Assembly (NCBI GenBank): GCA_031551695.1
Contig: JAVBNG010000051.1
Location: 1 to 45,603, forward strand
DNA length: 45,603 bases
Source: JAAYCI01 sp031551695
GTDB taxonomy: Bacteria > Bacillota > Clostridia > Oscillospirales > Ruminococcaceae
Direction: 5' to 3'
Part shown: positions 24,957 to 33,125 of the stretch, in pieces
Numbering within the stretch: the stretch's first letter is position 1
Layout: each line of letters opens with the position of its first letter
Notes under the pieces: generated by a model
The model's input: only the letters and a program-made list of their open reading frames with translations
Database searches by the model: none
Told to the model about the DNA's origin: nothing
Translations under genes and position numbers: made by a program

Positions 24957-27818
24957 TTAGCCGCCGTGCACCGGGCAGCTGCCGATGGGGCCGTTGCCGG
25001 TTTTGTACCAGCCGGTGGCGGCGGGGCAGTTCGCCCCGGCGGCCGCGCCGCTTACGGTGCAGTACTGGTATTGCGCCACGCCGGAGGGCTGCTGGAAATC
25101 GCGGTAGGGCAGGCCGTTTTGGGCCTTTTGCATCACGTTGCGCCAGGCCAGGGTGGGCGGATGGTTGCGGTTGTCCACGGCAAGGGCCAGGTTTTCGTCG
25201 TAGCCGTACCAGCTGGCCGTTACGTAGTAGGGTGTGAGGCCGATGAACCAATGGTCGCGGTTGTCGCTGGTGGTGCCGGTTTTGCCCACGGAGTCCATGT
25301 CGCCGGGGACGGAATTGCCCGCCGCCGTGCCGTTGGTCAGCACCTGGCGCATCAGGCGGTTCACCACCCAGGCGGTGTTTTCGTCTACGGCCTTTGTTTC
25401 GGTAACGCCTTTTTGCAAAATGCTGTTGCCGCTGCCGCTTTTGGTGGCGGTGTAGCAGTGCACCGTGGGCACATAGCCGCCGTTGCCGAACATGGCGTAG
25501 GCCTTCGCCATGTCCACCGGGGCAATGCCGTAGGTGCTGCTGCCCAGCACCATGGGGCCCAGCTTCGCGTCTCCCTTTACAATGGTGCCGATGGAAAGCT
25601 CCTCCGTGATGAAATTGTAGATATTGCGTGCGCCCACTTTATCGCCAATGCGCACGGCCACGGTGTTTACGCTGTGGGCAAAGGCGTCGCACACCAGCAT
25701 GTCTTGGTTCGTGTAGGTATTGGTGACATTGGCGGGCCAGCTTTCCACAGTGATGCCGGTTTTTTCGTCCGTCATGGGGCCAAGGGCGGTGTCCGGCACC
25801 GGGGTGGACCAAGTGATGAGGTTTTTTTCTATCCCCAGCACATAGGGGCCGATGGGCTTCATGGTGCTGCCCACCTGGCGCACGGCGCTCATGCCGCGGT
25901 TGAAGCCGCGGCTGATTTGCTTTTCGCCAAGGCCGCCCACCACGGCCGCCACGCCGCCGTTGTAAGTAAGGCTTACCATGGCGGCTTCCGGGTAAGCGGT
26001 GTAGTCGCCGTTCACCTCGTTTTGGTCGTCGTCCAGAATCGAAAGGCCTTCGTCTGTTTTCAAAGGGCCGTGGGTTTGCTTGCCCGGGCGGGGATACACG
26101 GCGGCGCTCTCCAGTTCCGCCTCCATGGCGGCTTGCAGCGAGGGCGCCACGGTGGTGTCTACCCGCAGACCGCCGTTGTAAATCAGGTTTGTGGCCTCGC
26201 GCCGGGAGAGGCTGTATTCGGTGATGAGGTCGGTGGTCAATTCGTCCAGCAAAGCGTCGGTAAAGTAACTGGTGACGTACTGCGGGCGCTCGTTTTCGCC
26301 GGTGTAATTGAGGTTCAGCGGTTCCGCCACGGCCGTGTCGTATTGTGCCTGGGTGATGTATTCCTGGTCCAGCATCTGCGCCAGCACATAGTCTCGCCGC
26401 AGCAGGTGTTCGTCCGGGTGGGACACGGGGTTGTAGCGCGCGGGGTTGCGCGTGATGGCGGCGATGCTGGCGCACTCGGCCAGGCTCAGCTGGCTCACGG
26501 GTTTGCCGAACAATTTCTGGGCCTCAGTGCCGGCGCCCGCGGTGTTGCCCGTGAAGCTGATGGTGTTCATGTAGGCGTTTAAAATTTCTTCTTTTGAGTA
26601 GTTCGCGTCCAGCCGCCAGGCGCGCCAGATTTCGCGCAGCTTGCGCAGATAGCCCGCCATGCTGCTGTCGTCGTCGTCGCGGGTGAGGTTTTTGATGAGT
26701 TGCTGGTCGATGGTGGAAGCGCCCTGCTTGCGGCCTTCGTCGCCGCCGATGTAGCTGCCGGTGAGAGTGTATTTCACCTCGTTCAGCACGGCAAAAATCG
26801 TGCGCTTCAAATCCACACCGCTGTGGTCATAGAAATCCTTGTCCTCGATGGCCACAAAGGCGTGGCGCAAATCGTCCGGTATTTCGCTGCCGTCCACGTA
26901 GGTTTTGTCCTGCAGGCAGGGCAGGGTGAAATACTCCACCTGCTCGCCGGTGGCGGTGTCGGTGGCATAGAAGACGGTTTCAGTTTTGTAGGGGATATCG
27001 TCCAGGTTCAGCCACAAAAAATCGTTGCGGGTGGAGTAGAGCCAGAAGACCATCAGGCCCGCAAGGCCCAGTACAACCAGGGCCGTGCAGGCCAAAAAGG
27101 CAAAGCGCAGCAGGCTTTTCCAGCCGCGTTTCAGCAGGCCGCCGCGGCGCGCAGGTTCATCGGCCTGCTGTACGGTGCGCGCCTTTTCAGCGGCGCGGCT
27201 TTGTTTTGCCGCGCGTTTTTGGGCGCGCTTGCGTTTTTTGGCCGCGTTTTTGGCGCGGCGGGCCACATCTTCGCGGCTGTCGCCGACAAAGGGGTTGTCG
27301 TAAGCGTCGGCGCTGCCGGCATGCCTGCTTTGGCTGTAACCGTCGCCAGCGTGGCCGCCGGTGTAATAGCCGTTTTCATTGGCTGGGGTTTCTTCGTAAG
27401 CGGCGTAGTCGTCGAACAGGTTTGCGGTGCGGCTGGTATTTGCGGGGCCGCGCCGGTTTTCGCCCGGCGGCAGTACGGGCAATATGCTGAAGGGCTGCTG
27501 TGCAGGCTGGCGGGGTTGCTGCGGCGCCTGTTCCCACCGTGGGCCCTCGCCCGCCATATTCCACAAATTGTCCCCGCTTTGGCGCGCGGGTGGGGGTTGC
27601 GGGGCGGCGTTTGGCCGTGCCGAACCGTCCAGGCTTTCCGGCGGGATGTCGAACAGGGGCCGGTAGGGTTTAACCGCGGGGGAATCCTGTGCGGCGCCGC
27701 GGCCGGAGATGTTCTGCCGGCCTTTTTGCGTGCCGGGGTGCGTTGGCGCGCCTGTGCGCGTCTGTTCAACATCGCTTTCGCCGCCGAACAAATCGAAATC
27801 GTCACGGTCTTCTGCCAT
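24957..27818 (-). CDS. Class A penicillin-binding protein (PBP1A-like) with long cytoplasmic tail
   Basis: A bifunctional peptidoglycan synthase. The start at 27818 (GGAAGGGGG six nt upstream) is preferred over an in-frame ATG at 27860. The 953-residue protein opens with a cytoplasmic tail of about 237 residues, Pro/Gln/Asn-rich and then strongly Lys/Arg-rich, followed by one membrane helix (about 238-261). The GT51 domain has catalytic Glu near 325 in EDKDFYDHSG and the GASTIDQQLIKNLT and RKLREIWRAWRL motifs. The transpeptidase has Ser651 in STMK, SVN and KTGTT. The extreme C-terminus is Cys-containing (YQYCTVSG, ANCP, GSCPVHGG). The tail is far longer than in model PBP1 proteins and may bind division or elongation partners. 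Confidence 0.93.
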   Translation of the reverse strand: MAEDRDDFDLFGGESDVEQTRTGAPTHPGTQKGRQNISGRGAAQDSPAVKPYRPLFDIPPESLDGSARPNAAPQPPPARQSGDNLWNMAGEGPRWEQAPQQPRQPAQQPFSILPVLPPGENRRGPANTSRTANLFDDYAAYEETPANENGYYTGGHAGDGYSQSRHAGSADAYDNPFVGDSREDVARRAKNAAKKRKRAQKRAAKQSRAAEKARTVQQADEPARRGGLLKRGWKSLLRFAFLACTALVVLGLAGLMVFWLYSTRNDFLWLNLDDIPYKTETVFYATDTATGEQVEYFTLPCLQDKTYVDGSEIPDDLRHAFVAIEDKDFYDHSGVDLKRTIFAVLNEVKYTLTGSYIGGDEGRKQGASTIDQQLIKNLTRDDDDSSMAGYLRKLREIWRAWRLDANYSKEEILNAYMNTISFTGNTAGAGTEAQKLFGKPVSQLSLAECASIAAITRNPARYNPVSHPDEHLLRRDYVLAQMLDQEYITQAQYDTAVAEPLNLNYTGENERPQYVTSYFTDALLDELTTDLITEYSLSRREATNLIYNGGLRVDTTVAPSLQAAMEAELESAAVYPRPGKQTHGPLKTDEGLSILDDDQNEVNGDYTAYPEAAMVSLTYNGGVAAVVGGLGEKQISRGFNRGMSAVRQVGSTMKPIGPYVLGIEKNLITWSTPVPDTALGPMTDEKTGITVESWPANVTNTYTNQDMLVCDAFAHSVNTVAVRIGDKVGARNIYNFITEELSIGTIVKGDAKLGPMVLGSSTYGIAPVDMAKAYAMFGNGGYVPTVHCYTATKSGSGNSILQKGVTETKAVDENTAWVVNRLMRQVLTNGTAAGNSVPGDMDSVGKTGTTSDNRDHWFIGLTPYYVTASWYGYDENLALAVDNRNHPPTLAWRNVMQKAQNGLPYRDFQQPSGVAQYQYCTVSGAAAGANCPAATGWYKTGNGPIGSCPVHGG

Positions 27819-27840
27819 CCCAATCCCCCTTCCTGCGTTA

Positions 27841-27861
27841 TTTGCGGCCTTTGGCCGCAAA
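27841..27861 (-). promoter_or_regulatory. Leader hairpin just upstream of the PBP ribosome site
   Basis: TTTGCGGCC-TTT-GGCCGCAAA is a perfect 9-bp stem in the predicted 5' leader of the PBP mRNA. A TATAAT-like -10 lies at 27871-27876 on the minus strand, with no good -35. The hairpin could protect the 5' end or affect initiation. Confidence 0.45.
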
Positions 27862-27937
27862 ATTCTATTTATTATATCCGCATTTCATGAAAATCATGTG
27901 ATTTTTTCTATTGTTCCTGTTCATAAAACGATAAGAA

Positions 27938-27966
27938 AGCCCCGGCTGCTACAAGCGGCCGGAGCT
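27938..27966 (-). terminator. Terminator of the small coiled-coil gene
   Basis: On the minus strand, AGCTCCGGCCGC pairs with GCAGCCGGGGCT (one mismatch, one wobble) around TTGTA and is followed by TTTCTT. It lies about 60 nt after the stop at 28025. Confidence 0.65.
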
Positions 27967-28024
27967 ACTATTTTACCACCGCCAGCGCCGAAACGCAAAA
28001 TTCACGCGGCTTGGTGAACATGCC

Positions 28025-28360
28025 CTAGTGTGAATGCTGTACCCAAAACAGGCGGGACTGTGCATTTGCAAGCTCTGCCGCAAGGGCTTCGTCGCCCATG
28101 TTTTCGCGCAGGCGCGCCTGCAGCACGGCAATGCGGGTCTCCAGCTCTTCCACCTGGCGCTGCCTGGCGCTTTCGCGGCTTTGCTGTTCCGGCGTGGAAC
28201 CGTTGTATCCGTCGCGCCGGGGTGGTGTGTGTTTGCGGGTAAAAGTGTCGGCGTGGCGGGGCAAACCACCCGCGTATGCGCCGTTTTGGCGGCTCATGTC
28301 CGCCTTTACCGTATCCGTGCGGCCCACGGAGAGGCTGTCCTGAGCAAATGGGGTCGCCAT
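28025..28360 (-). CDS. Hypothetical small protein with C-terminal coiled coil
   Basis: I do not recognise a family. The start at 28360 (MATPFAQDSL) has AAGGAG 11 nt upstream; an in-frame ATG at 28447 has no such signal. The 111-residue product has a polar, disordered-looking first half (Ser/Thr/Arg/Pro/Gly) and a charged heptad-rich helix in the second half (ESARQRQVEELETRIAVLQA onwards), ending FWVQHSH. A terminator follows. There is no signal peptide or membrane segment. It lies between the PBP and groEL genes with spacers on both sides, so it is probably monocistronic. Translation is plausible but unproven. Confidence 0.55.
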   Translation of the reverse strand: MATPFAQDSLSVGRTDTVKADMSRQNGAYAGGLPRHADTFTRKHTPPRRDGYNGSTPEQQSRESARQRQVEELETRIAVLQARLRENMGDEALAAELANAQSRLFWVQHSH

Positions 28361-28615
28361 GGTTGGCACGCTCCTTCCGGGATGGGGTATCTCCTCCTGC
28401 ACAAGAACGTGTGATGCGCCCGCAAGGCGGGCATCGTCCGTTGCCAATATTACCGCAAGGCCGCCGCGAAATTTAGCCGAATCTGTGCAGGGGCGGCATA
28501 GCCTTCTACCTGATACATCGGCACGGCGGCGCTGTTTTTGATAGGATTTGTGTTAACAATGCACGAATAAAATCAATATTTTTCAGATAAAATATGACAT
28601 ATATTTGAATTGATG
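28361..28615. other. Spacer between the small gene and the groEL terminator
   Basis: AT-richer than its surroundings near 28540-28620. It should hold the promoter of the small minus-strand gene ending at 28025, but no convincing -35/-10 pair was found. No coding sequence is supported. Confidence 0.35.
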
Positions 28616-28645
28616 CAAAAACCCCGCGCACCTGGGTGCGCGGGG
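28616..28645 (-). terminator. groESL operon terminator
   Basis: On the minus strand, CCCCGCGCACC pairs with GGTGCGCGGGG around a 2-nt loop and is followed by TTTTTG. It lies about 28 nt after the groEL stop. Confidence 0.9.
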
Positions 28646-28673
28646 CAAAAAAGAGCGTATTTGCAAAAGACGA

Positions 28674-30302
28674 TTAGTACATGCCGTCCATGCCGCCGCC
28701 CATAGGCATCGGGGGTGCGGGCGGCTCCGGCTCGTCAGCCACGAGGCTTTCGGTGGTAAGCACCATAGCGGCCACGGAGGAGGCGTTTTCAAGGGCGGAG
28801 CGCGTGACCTTGGTCGGGTCCACAATGCCGAACTTGATCATGTCGCCGTACTCTTCCTTTTGTGCGTCGAAGCCGTAGTTTTTCTTCTTTGCCGTGCGGA
28901 TCTTGTCGATGATGACGCTGCCTTCCAGGCCCGCGTTTTCGGCAATTTGGCGCAGGGGGCTTTCCATGGCTTTCAGCACGATGTGCGCGCCGGTCTTGGT
29001 GTCGCCGTCCAGTGTGGCAATCAGTTTTTCAATGGCGGGCATCACCTCCAGCGGGGCGGTGCCGCCGCCGGCCACAATGCCTTCTTCCACGGCGGCCTTT
29101 GTTGCGGAAAGGGCGTCTTCGATGCGCAGCTTTTTCTCTTTCATCTCCACTTCCGTGGCGGCGCCCACACGGATGACGGCCACGCCGCCGGCCAGCTTCG
29201 CCAGGCGCTCCTGCAGCTTCTCGCGGTCAAAGTCGCTGGTGGAGTTCTCGATCTCGGCGCGAATTTGGTTCACGCGGTTTTTGATGGCGTCTTTTTTGCC
29301 GGCGCCGTCCACAATGATGGTGTTTTCCTTTGTCACCTTCACTTGCTTGGCCTTGCCCAGCATGTCCATGGTGGCTTCCTTGATGTCGTAGCCCAGTTCT
29401 TCGCTGATGACCTGGCCGCCGGTGAGGGTGGCGATGTCGTTCAGCATTTCCTTGCGGCGGTCGCCGAAGCCGGGGGCCTTCACTGCCACGCAGGTGAACG
29501 TGCCGCGCAGGCGGTTCACGATGAGGGTGGACAGGGCCTCGCCCTCAATGTCCTCCGCGATGATGAGCAGCTTTTTGCCGCTTTGCACGATTTGCTCAAG
29601 CAGCGCCAGGATGTCTTGGATGGAGGACAGCTTTTTGTCGGTGATGAGGATGACGGCGTCATCCAGCACAGCTTCCATTTTCTCGGTGTCCGTTACCATG
29701 TAAGGGGTGATGTAGCCGCGGTCGAACTGCATGCCTTCCACCACTTCGCTATAGGTTTCGGCGGTTTTGCTCTCTTCAATGGTAATGACGCCGTCGGCAC
29801 TCACTTTGTCCATGGCGTCGGCAATCAGCGTGCCGATTTCCTCGTCCGAGGCCGAAACGGTGGCCACGCGGGCGATGTCCTCGCTGCCGTTCACCTTTTT
29901 GCTGTTTTTCTTCATTTCCGCCACGGCCACGTCCACGGCTTTTTGAATGCCGCGCTTGATGTCCATGGGGTTGGCGCCTGCCACCACGTTCTTCATGCCT
30001 TCGCGCACCATGGCCTGGGCCAAAACGGTGGCTGTGGTGGTGCCGTCGCCGGCAATGTCGTTGGTTTTGGTGGCAACTTCCTTCACCAGCTGGGCGCCCA
30101 TGTTCTGGAAGGCGTCCTTCACTTCAATTTCTTTCGCAATGGTCACGCCGTCGTTGGTGATGGCGGGCGCGCCGTATTTTTTTGCCAAAACCACGTTGCG
30201 GCCCTTGGGACCAAGGGTGATTTTAACGGTGTCGGCCAGGGTGTCGATGCCGGCGGTAAGGGCCTTGCGGGCGTCCTCGCCGTAAATGATTTGTTTTGCC
30301 AT
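28674..30302 (-). CDS. groEL: Chaperonin GroEL
   Basis: The ATP-dependent folding chamber subunit, 542 residues as expected. It begins MAKQIIYGEDARKALTAGID and has LGPKGRNVVLAKKYG, the nucleotide-binding GDGTTTATVLAQAM and the apical-domain stretch KKLLIIAEDIEGEALSTL. It ends in the flexible Gly/Met tail PMGGGMDGMY. AAGGAG lies 9 nt before the ATG. It follows groES by 75 nt and shares its CIRCE-controlled promoter. Confidence 0.98.
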   Translation of the reverse strand: MAKQIIYGEDARKALTAGIDTLADTVKITLGPKGRNVVLAKKYGAPAITNDGVTIAKEIEVKDAFQNMGAQLVKEVATKTNDIAGDGTTTATVLAQAMVREGMKNVVAGANPMDIKRGIQKAVDVAVAEMKKNSKKVNGSEDIARVATVSASDEEIGTLIADAMDKVSADGVITIEESKTAETYSEVVEGMQFDRGYITPYMVTDTEKMEAVLDDAVILITDKKLSSIQDILALLEQIVQSGKKLLIIAEDIEGEALSTLIVNRLRGTFTCVAVKAPGFGDRRKEMLNDIATLTGGQVISEELGYDIKEATMDMLGKAKQVKVTKENTIIVDGAGKKDAIKNRVNQIRAEIENSTSDFDREKLQERLAKLAGGVAVIRVGAATEVEMKEKKLRIEDALSATKAAVEEGIVAGGGTAPLEVMPAIEKLIATLDGDTKTGAHIVLKAMESPLRQIAENAGLEGSVIIDKIRTAKKKNYGFDAQKEEYGDMIKFGIVDPTKVTRSALENASSVAAMVLTTESLVADEPEPPAPPMPMGGGMDGMY

Positions 30303-30377
30303 GTATCATTTCTCCTTAAAAAATATATTTCTGCATTTGTTGGTTTGGCTCTAGCGCTTGTGCCGCGCCGTGCAGTG

Positions 30378-30668
30378 CTATTTGGTTTCAACAATGGCCA
30401 AAACGTCGCTTTGGCGCAAGATGGTGTACTCTTCGCCGTCGATTTTCACCTCGTTGCCCGCATATTTGCTGGCCACCACTTTATCGCCTGTTTTCAGCAC
30501 CATCTTCACTTCCTTGCCGTCCACAAGGCCGCCGGGGCCAACGGCCACCACTTCGGCCATCTGGGGCTTTTCTTTGGCGTTCCCCGGCAGGATGATGCCG
30601 GAAGACGTGGTTTCTTCCGCTTCCAAAGCCTTTACAACAATCCGGTCTGCAAGAGGTTTCAGTTTCAT
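30378..30668 (-). CDS. groES: Co-chaperonin GroES
   Basis: The lid of the GroEL chamber, 96 residues. It has the opening MKLKPLADRIVVK, the mobile loop EAEETTSSGIILPGNAKEKPQ and the C-terminal VKIDGEEYTILRQSDVLAIV. AAAGGAG precedes the ATG. It is the first gene of the heat-shock operon, with a roughly 95-nt leader that begins with CIRCE. Confidence 0.98.
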   Translation of the reverse strand: MKLKPLADRIVVKALEAEETTSSGIILPGNAKEKPQMAEVVAVGPGGLVDGKEVKMVLKTGDKVVASKYAGNEVKIDGEEYTILRQSDVLAIVETK

Positions 30669-30763
30669 TTTCGTCGAACTCCTTTTTTATTGTAATTTTA
30701 ATTGAATGCGTGTAGGCCAATAAAATACCTCTGCACCCGTGCCCACAGAGGATTTTTACTGTA

Positions 30764-30790
30764 TTAGCACTCAAACCATCCAAGTGCTAA
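30764..30790 (-). promoter_or_regulatory. CIRCE operator (HrcA binding site)
   Basis: TTAGCACTC - 9 nt - AAGTGCTAA matches the CIRCE consensus TTAGCACTC-N9-GAGTGCTAA with a single change (A for G at the first base of the right arm). It overlaps the predicted transcription start, as in other groE operons repressed by HrcA. Confidence 0.95.
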
Positions 30791-30795
30791 TACTT

Positions 30796-30824
30796 ATTCT
30801 AGCGCCTTGTACAAAAAAAATCAA
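30796..30824 (-). promoter_or_regulatory. groESL promoter
   Basis: On the minus strand: -35 TTGATT (30819-30824), 17-nt spacer, -10 TAGAAT (30796-30801), immediately upstream of CIRCE. It lies just downstream of the lipid kinase stop at 30847. Confidence 0.85.
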
Positions 30825-30846
30825 GGGGTATTTTGAAAAAAATTAA

Positions 30847-31797
30847 TTATTTGCACAGGGGCTGCTGCGCCAGCAGCTTTTGCGGCAGCACAAACCGCCC
30901 GGCAAGGGGCAGCACCCTGGCGTAAAGACGCTTTGCGGGGCCGCATTCGCCGTCCACGTTCAGGATGAAGTTTGGCTTTGCCGTTGGGGTGATGGTGACA
31001 TCTTTGGCGCGCAGGTGCAGGAAGGCGTCGGCAAATTTTTCAATGATTTTGCCGTCTTCACCAAAATGGCGGCCGTTTTTGTAAGGGCCGATGACGGCCG
31101 CCACCCGCGTCAGGCTGATTTTTTTCACCATCACCACGTCCAGCAGGCCGTCCTGCAGGTCTGCCACAGGGGCCGCGGCAAACCCGCCGCCGTAGTAGGT
31201 GCCGTTGCACACGGCGGAAATGACATAGTTGCCGGAGTATGTTTCGCCGTCCACAATCACATCCACGTCCATGCCCAGCGGCCGCATCAAACGGCGCACC
31301 ACAGAGATATTGTAGGCCATGCTGCCGCCCAAAAGCGGAATGCGCCGATAGGCCGGGATGCGGTAGGCCACTTCAGCATCCATGCCGGCGGAGGTGATGG
31401 ACAGGCAGATGCCTGTGTCGGTTTTCATGAGATCCATGTGGCGCGCCTCGCCCCGCATCAGGTCCGTAAGGTCCAAAAAATCGGCCGCCGCGCCGAAGCT
31501 GCGGATAAAATCGTTGCCGCTGCCTACGGGTACACAGGCAACCTCGGCGTTTTTGTGCAGGTAGGCGCCGCGCATTACGTCGTTCAAAGTGCCGTCGCCG
31601 CCCACGGCATACAGGCGCACATGCTCGCCGCTGGCCGCGTACAGCTCGGCCAGCTCGGCCGCATGGCCGGGGTGGCGCGTCACTTCCAGCAAAGGCTCGG
31701 CGCCGCAGGCCTCAGCCGCCGCGGCGATTTGCCCGCGCATGGACTCGGCGGCGTCGTTTTTCCCGGCGGCCGGGTTTAGGATAAAGACATGCTTCAT
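30847..31797 (-). CDS. Diacylglycerol/lipid kinase (DagK/YegS/BmrU family)
   Basis: This soluble kinase has the DAGK catalytic fold and phosphorylates a lipid such as diacylglycerol, which recycles it into phospholipid synthesis. The 316-residue protein has the nucleotide-binding GGDGTLND (about residues 66-73) and PVGSGNDFIR motifs and the family C-terminal beta-sandwich with NFILNVDGE. DgkB-type enzymes recycle diacylglycerol released during lipoteichoic acid synthesis; whether this is DgkB or a sphingoid-type kinase cannot be settled. GAGGTGG precedes the ATG. It is the last gene of a probable four-gene operon, 74 nt after SAH hydrolase. Confidence 0.88.
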   Translation of the reverse strand: MKHVFILNPAAGKNDAAESMRGQIAAAAEACGAEPLLEVTRHPGHAAELAELYAASGEHVRLYAVGGDGTLNDVMRGAYLHKNAEVACVPVGSGNDFIRSFGAAADFLDLTDLMRGEARHMDLMKTDTGICLSITSAGMDAEVAYRIPAYRRIPLLGGSMAYNISVVRRLMRPLGMDVDVIVDGETYSGNYVISAVCNGTYYGGGFAAAPVADLQDGLLDVVMVKKISLTRVAAVIGPYKNGRHFGEDGKIIEKFADAFLHLRAKDVTITPTAKPNFILNVDGECGPAKRLYARVLPLAGRFVLPQKLLAQQPLCK

Positions 31798-31871
31798 GGG
31801 GCCACCTCATGTTTTTTAAGCGATGGGCTGCGGCAAGGTCGGGTTAGGCTTTTTATCCCATTTGCGTTTTT

Positions 31872-33113
31872 CTACGCCTCTTTCCAGCTGTCGAGGTATT
31901 TCTCCTGCACCGGGGTGAGGGTGTCGATTTGGCGGCCTTCAAAGGCCAGTTTGCGCTTGGCCACTTCCATGTCCACTTCTTCCGGCACGCGGTTTATTTT
32001 GGCCGGCAGCCCGTTTTGCGCCACGTGGCGCGCGCACAGCGCCTGCACAGAGAAGCTCATGTCCATAATCTCCACCGGGTGGCCGTCGCCGGCGGCAAGG
32101 TTTACAAGGCGGCCTTCGCCCAGCACAGCCAGCCAGTTACCGTTTGCAAGGCGGTAGCCCTGCACGTTGGGCCGCAGTTCCTTCGTTTCCACAGCGATGT
32201 GTTTCAGGCCCGCCACGTCCACTTCCACGTCGAAGTGGCCCGCGTTTGCAAGCAGGGCGCCGTTTTTTATCAGGGGGAAATGCTCGGCGGTGACGACGTC
32301 GCGGCAGCCGGTGACGGTGACGAACACATCGCCGAATTTGGCCGCATCCGCCATTTTCATCACTTCGTAGCCGTCCATCAGCGCCTCCAGCGCCTTTACC
32401 GGGTCAATTTCGGTGACGATGACGTGGGCGCCAAGGCCCGCCGCGCGCATGGCAACGCCGCGGCCGCACCAGCCGTAGCCCGCCACCACCACGGTTTTGC
32501 CGGCCACCAGCAGGTTTGTGGTACGGTCGATGCCGTCCCACACGCTTTGGCCGGTGCCGTAGCGGTTGTCGAACAAGTGCTTGCACTGGGCGTCGTTCAC
32601 CAAAATCATGGGGAACTTCAGCGCGCCCTCTTTATCCATGGCAACAAGGCGAATGACGCCGGTGGTGGTCTCTTCGCAGCCGCCTTTGATATTGGCGCAA
32701 AGCTGCGGGAACTCCGTGTGCAGGCAGTTCACAAGGTCGCCGCCGTCGTCGATGACGATGTCCGGCCCCATGGACACGGTGGCGCGGATGTGCCGGGCAT
32801 ATTCCTCCGGCGTGGAGGCGTGCCACGCGTTCACGTCGATGCCGTCCTCCGCCAGGGCCGCGGCCACGTCGTCCTGGGTGGACAGCGGGTTCGAACCGGT
32901 GACGTGCATTTCCGCGCCGCCCGCGGCCAGAACCTTGCTAAGGTAGGCCGTTTTGGCCTCCAGATGAACGGACAGCGCGATTTTAAGCCCCTTGAACGGC
33001 TGGGTTGCTTTGAATTCCTCCAGAATGCTGTTCAAAACGGGCATGTGCATGGCGGCCCATTCAATTTTTTTGCGCCCGGACGGCGCGAGCGAAATGTCCC
33101 TGATTTCCCCCAT
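31872..33113 (-). CDS. ahcY: S-adenosylhomocysteine hydrolase
   Basis: This NAD-dependent enzyme splits S-adenosylhomocysteine, the inhibitory by-product of methylations, to adenosine and homocysteine. The 413-residue product has the substrate motif segment NDAQCKHLFDNRYGTGQS, the NAD fold VVVAGYGWCGRGVA, and LANAGHFDVEVD. It is on the short side and ends YLDSWKEA, lacking the usual C-terminal tyrosine segment. This resembles the Thermotoga/archaeal-type enzymes. AGGAGG is 8 nt before the ATG. It starts 13 nt after a deaminase-type gene acting on related substrates. Confidence 0.93.
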   Translation of the reverse strand: MGEIRDISLAPSGRKKIEWAAMHMPVLNSILEEFKATQPFKGLKIALSVHLEAKTAYLSKVLAAGGAEMHVTGSNPLSTQDDVAAALAEDGIDVNAWHASTPEEYARHIRATVSMGPDIVIDDGGDLVNCLHTEFPQLCANIKGGCEETTTGVIRLVAMDKEGALKFPMILVNDAQCKHLFDNRYGTGQSVWDGIDRTTNLLVAGKTVVVAGYGWCGRGVAMRAAGLGAHVIVTEIDPVKALEALMDGYEVMKMADAAKFGDVFVTVTGCRDVVTAEHFPLIKNGALLANAGHFDVEVDVAGLKHIAVETKELRPNVQGYRLANGNWLAVLGEGRLVNLAAGDGHPVEIMDMSFSVQALCARHVAQNGLPAKINRVPEEVDMEVAKRKLAFEGRQIDTLTPVQEKYLDSWKEA

Positions 33114-33125
33114 GTGAGAAGCCTC

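Noticed and set aside
28860..30695. 611-codon plus-strand frame opposite groEL/groES
   Set aside because: A known type of GC-driven antisense artefact on groEL; no start signal.
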